From assembly GCF_021869535.1 (NCBI RefSeq), contig NW_026262701.1, positions 3,425,501 through 3,489,500 of the forward strand: a stretch of DNA of 64,000 nt, given 5' to 3'. The DNA is from Mytilus californianus (taxonomy: Eukaryota; Mollusca; Bivalvia; Mytilida; Mytilidae). The notes beneath the pieces were generated by a model, which made no database searches, was not told the origin of the DNA, and saw only the letters and a list, made by a program, of their open reading frames with translations. Position 1 is the stretch's first letter. Each line of letters begins with the position of its first letter. Positions 25,401 through 31,400 of the stretch are shown piece after piece. The position numbers and the translations under genes were made by a program.

Positions 25401-28400
25401 CAGGTGATTTCAATCAAGGAATGATGGAGTTAGGAGCTACTATTTGTACACCAAAGACACCAAGTTGTAACACATGTCCTGTGAGAAGCTTATGTTTAGC
25501 AAACAAAGAGGTAATAATATTGTCACATTTCCAGATTCTAAAATCATGAAATTTTAGGTCTTTTTAATATGTCTTTATTTTTTGTCCAGCAGCAGTAGTT
25601 TATCTAGCAGATACCTCCTAGTTGATAGTATATTCTTTGGCTTGTGTTTCCTATCATGATTTCCTGCTAACAAGGAAGGTATTTAACCTAGGGTTTAAAT
25701 TGTGATGTTAAAGTGTCATCTCTTAGATGGTATTAATGACATAATAGAATGGAACAAATAATAGTATTTTATTCCATATTGAAAGAACTTTAGTAGGTTT
25801 TTCTATATGAATGGGATTTTGAATAAATAAGCATATTCACCTGCGGAAAAAGTATATTCACCACGCAAAACGTCGCGTGCTTTTACGTGTATAATAACGA
25901 TACAATGTTTGAAGTTTAGTTGGTTTTGGTAAATAACTGTTATTTCCAACATATTTTTCTCTCTCGGAACATTGAATAAAACAATTACTGTCTTTTGTTT
26001 CGGTAAATATGTGGTTTAATTGACTTTTGAAAAACCTAGTGACATTCAATTCGGCCGTTGGCCTCAGTGAATATCAGTTTTTCAAAAGTCAATAAAACCA
26101 CACATTTACCTCATCAAAAGACAATAATTGTATATTATTTTCAATGAACAATAAAAACTGATGCAATTTAATTCAGTAGGAACTACTTAACATTCTAGAG
26201 CACCTGATTTTTGGTGGTGTTCTTGTTGCTCAAAGGGTCTCGGTTGAAGAGTGGTCCAATTAGTTCAACTACTTTATCACTAGCATGTCAACACTGAGGT
26301 TGTGAGTTCGGACACTGCACATTGCAGGTGCATTCGACTCCAGTCTTAATTGACTTAGGATTGTCAGCTTTCCTACCATAGGCCGTGGTTCTTCCTGGGC
26401 ACTCCAGCTTCCTCCATCAATAAAAACTGACCCCCACTGAATAGCCAATCGTGCTGAAAGTGGCATTAAACACCAATCAATCAATCACGTTGCTCAATGT
26501 TAAGTTTTCTGTGTGATGTTTTGTCGAGTTATTTTTTTTCCCTGGTGTTGCCTTTGACTTTGATTGCCTCTTGGTATCATCTTTATTTCCTTGTATTGGC
26601 AAAAATGGGAAGTTAATATTTTTAAAAGTAACATTAGAGTTGAAGGATTGATTCTTTATATATGTTCATATACCTTAGATCTATGTACAATGTTTATGTT
26701 TTGAAATGAGTATTCTATATATATTGTCATGGAAAAAGATAAACAAAAAAATTGACCCATGTATGTATGCTTTGAATATTTTTCCAGAAGATTTTTTTTG
26801 TAACACTAAATTATGAAATATAGTTGAATATTTCAAATTAAAACATTTTATACAGTCTAGTGTTCTATTATTTGATTTCAGGTAGAATTTGATAAACAGG
26901 AGAAAACAAAAGAACTGACAAAGGATAGGACCAAGCCTATCATCACTGATATAGAATGTTGTAAGTTTGATATCATTAATAAACATGTTCTCTCTCATGA
27001 TAATTCATAATGCACACTATTAATTAATGTTGTCTTACTATAAGTTTTATGACTATACTATTACATAATAATAATTCATTTTTTTTAAGTCAGCAAAGAC
27101 AAATACACGCTAAAACTTAAATATTTTTCTCAGTGAACTATCGACGTGTTTTTTCCTTGATGTGTGTTTTTCGATGGTGCTAGATTCACATAACATTAAG
27201 TCAGACAACCCGAAATTACCATATGCAAAGAGAACGTAAACATGCATACTATGAAAAGCTATCCCATCTGCAGTGTTTTGATCATGAAATATTTGGTTGC
27301 TTTTATAACATAAACTGTACCAATTTTTCTCCACCAGATGTGCATTTCGAACGATAAATGTCTCTTTGGTTAGTTTTTTAAAAAGGACAATAAATGTCTC
27401 TCTAGTTAGTTTTTGGTGGAAGAAGACTTTGAAGTCTTCTGAAATCCTATACTGCCGGCTGTTTCAAAATCTGAAATCATTGAACCGTTACCAGAAGTGT
27501 TGATGTATCCATTTAGGTGCTATACAATTTTATAACTTCCATGCCTCATCTCGACACCGATTTGTACACATGATCGGTTACAAGTTTGTAAAATAGTGTC
27601 TGCATCATTTTATAAATCAATTGTACAGTTAGGCTTTAAAAAACCAATCTCAATGATGTCTAGTTTATGTTAATTTTTAGATTCCATCTTACTAATCTTC
27701 AATCTAAAGTTATTCATTTACTTTGTAACCGGATGTTTTTAAAATGGATTTGGTAGAACGCATGTGTTAATTTAGTTGGATAAAGGTACGGAATCAGCCG
27801 AGTTGTGACGATGACTACAACTCAATTATGCTTGACAAAAATACACGGATTTAGTTTTTCCATCTGTGTTCTGATCTTTACCGCTATCAAGTCAACATCT
27901 GGTTTTTGAAAACATGCGTTTTAAAACGTAAGTCAGAATATTTCAGTGTGTTATTGCGATAATAAAGAGTCAAGTGCATATGTAAATTTGCTGGTGCTTT
28001 ACACTTCAAACAATGCACTGTCAGTTGACAGAACTATCAATGTACGAACTAATGTCAGTTCACGGGATCCATATCGAAAGTACGAAGTTTTTCATGTCAG
28101 ACATTGTCGGAATGTCCCCAATGATTACTTTCTTCTTCTTTTCGTTTACGAAAAAGACTCTGCGATTGAGTGTAATTGTTTCAGGTCCATCACGTACCTT
28201 AAGTGCCTTAAATTACAAAGTTTTCAGAGATTAAGAACAGGATTTAAAAAAAATAGTTCTGCGGGTTGGCTCAATTTTATTTTGGAAGCCCTGGTTTCTT
28301 CTTCTTTGGTTCAACAAGGCTTCAAGTTGGCCTAATACTGTTCCTTGGGGTACACCAGATGTTACGGGTTCTGAGGTGGAAGAAATGCCATTGATGACGA

Positions 28401-31400
28401 CTGTTTGTGTTCTGTCATTTTTTTTATACGAAGGAAGTCAGAATACCAAAAGTAAACTATCTACCTTTGACAGAAAAACTTTCAAGGAAATCCTAATCAA
28501 CTCCATAAGTTGACCATGCTGAGACAAATGTATGGAATTATAGAAAATTTAATTTGAATCAACAGAATTTGTAGATTATTATGTTCAGTGTAGTCTGATT
28601 TGGTGGAGACATGAGTATTAATTAAAGTCTATTATTTTTGGAAGAAAAAAAAACATCTAAAGAAATAATGACACAGAGCAGGCTGGGTTGGTGTGGTCTG
28701 CTTTCATGGTAATTCAAGTTATCCTTTTATGTATCTTCTTCAACCTCAGAGCTATCAGCTTTTTGATTTAAAAAGAATAATAAAAAAGTATTTTACACAT
28801 AAATGTACATTAGTTTACACTTATCTACTATATCATTGAAATTGAAAGTAAATATGTTTTATTACAAGTATAGATTTAAAAAGATTTCCTTGAACCATTT
28901 AATTCAATTTCATCTTCGTTTTGTAGAAATTAATTTTAAATATATTTGATGTCTGCTATCTATACATATTTATTATATTTCAGGTGTTGACAGTTGTCCA
29001 TTATGCATTCAGAGTAATGAGGTATGGGATAGCAGGTAAATACACAGTAATTGTCTGAATGAAATTAAGACACTTTTATAAGTGTCATTTCAATGTTTAT
29101 TTTCTAATTTTGATTGATTTGTATACTTTTATTTGTGTTTTAAATAAAAAATTTGGCAACAAACTGATTTTTTAGAAGTATATATTTTTTGGAATTGATA
29201 TTTTGGCCTGTCTGATATTGTCTTATAAGAAAACTTAGGCATTTACCATAACATGCAGATGAAGTAGTTTTAAGATTAATGGAAGAAGCTAGCATATTTT
29301 TACATAAACGAATTTAGCAGCTCTTATTATACATATGGATGTGTAGTATAAATATTCATTTTCTTGTCCATTCGACTTTGGGGGAAATTTGGCCTTGTTA
29401 TAATGAAAAGAGAAAATACAAGGCGGACCATTAACAAAATTAAGTCCAATAAAATCAGACACCACCATGACCAAAAGAAAACTGAGGATTAGACAAAATC
29501 ACATTAATAAAACAATACACAGAAAATTAGGGTTGAGCAACACGAACACCACCATAAACCAAGGGTCCACTCAGGTGCTTGGAAAGGGTCAAACTTTAAG
29601 GCCTGTATTTGATGTAACTGAACAAGAGTTTTTTCCACAAAAGAAGCATGTTAGAAAGTACAACTTCCTGTGTTTTAGAATTTGTTGAAGAACAAATTCT
29701 TAAAATGTGTTAGTTCTACAAAATCTTGAAATGTACAATCCTTCATTTAGATAAATGAATTAAGAAGAGGTGTAGTATATGTCAACCATATTTCAAACAA
29801 TACAACAAAAAAATATTGCTGATTTCTTCAGTATTTGTGTGTTGATAGTTTAGGTGTACAGAACTATCCCAGAAAGGGGAAGAAGAAAGCAGCTAGAGAA
29901 GAACAGACTAAAGTGTGTATACTGTGTAAGAAGAATAAGTCAGAGGCATTATATTGTATTGTACAGAGACCACAAAAAGGTGAGATAAAACCACGGGAGG
30001 GGGCGGGGGGGGGGGGGGGGGGGGGGGGTTAACTTCCTATTATTGGGTATACAGGGATTTGCCAAAAATATGATTAAATTAAATCAATTGATTTGAAAGT
30101 TCACCTTTCAAATAAGTTCCCAAATATTTACAGTAAAAATATATTAAATTCTACCTATATGTATATGTATCTTATCTCGTAAACCAATGTATGGAATTGA
30201 AATACTCTACAATGTGTACACATGAAAGGAAGAAAAAATAAGCTGTACAGGCAACACTTCCCTTCATTAAAGACTTGCATATAAGTTACAGTGAACAAGG
30301 AAGTTTTAAAACAATTTTATTTTTTTTTCTCTCTGCAGCAACAGTCCATCCCTTTACTGATCGATTAAGACGTAGTGTTGAACATTATTTATATATTTTG
30401 TAGGATTGTTAGCAGGTCTATGGGAATTCCCATCAGTAAAGATAGATAAAGACCATCCTAAAGAAGCATCACCTCAACAGTTACTGGTAGACAGCTGTGG
30501 ATTACATGTGGATACTGTTGCATCCACATGCCATGTTGGAGAGGTAATCCACTTGTTTAAAGGTCAAAATTGATAACAGCAGTTCAATTGTTGAAAGTAG
30601 GTGACATTAGGGTCTACACTTAATACCAGATATTTTCTAGTTTTTTATTGGCATTCAGTTGTGAAAATTGAAAATGAAACTATATCCTAAACCTTCATTT
30701 GAGATATTCAGAGTAAAATGTATGTTGCTTTCCCAAAAATTTACAATTCATGTATAGCAATTTATCAAGATTACTACAGAACTGCTGTAATGTAGAAAAA
30801 TCTTTGCATACAAAATTGCTAGAATAGGACTTTTGTTGCTTGTTACTGATTTTTTTATGGAAAATCTGAGGATTCAAATTCATCTAGGAATTGCTAAAAA
30901 TAATTTTACCTGTCCACAATTGATTCTTGAGCTTAAGTTATTGAAATCTTTTCTACATATTGTTTTAAAAAACACCACAGTCTTGGTCTAAAGCAATTTT
31001 AATAAAATTACAATTTAGTTCTGAATATCATAATTAAAGATAAAGTTATACAATTCTAAGTTGTCCATTTGTTTTCCAACACCCATCCACCAAACAAAAG
31101 ACAGTGTTATAGAATGATGACTAGACTAGCACTTAGGGCAATATCATTGTAAAAGATTTAATAGCATATATGATTAAAGGTAGTCCACTTGTTCTCACAC
31201 ATCCACCAGACCTACATAATAGACAGTCTTACAGTGGAGGAGGATGGCAGCGACACAGTCGTTAAAGATCCCTCTAGTACCAGACCTCTACGATGGGTGA
31301 CGGAGGAAGAACTACAAGAATCAGCCGTATCTACAGCTATGAAAAAGGTTTCAAAAGCATTGCTACATATTGATTATTCTGATTTACTATTAGAACATTA

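Noticed and set aside
27946-28335. 129-codon + strand frame
   Set aside because: Its 3' part is the reverse complement of a LINE reverse-transcriptase fragment; the rest has no domain.
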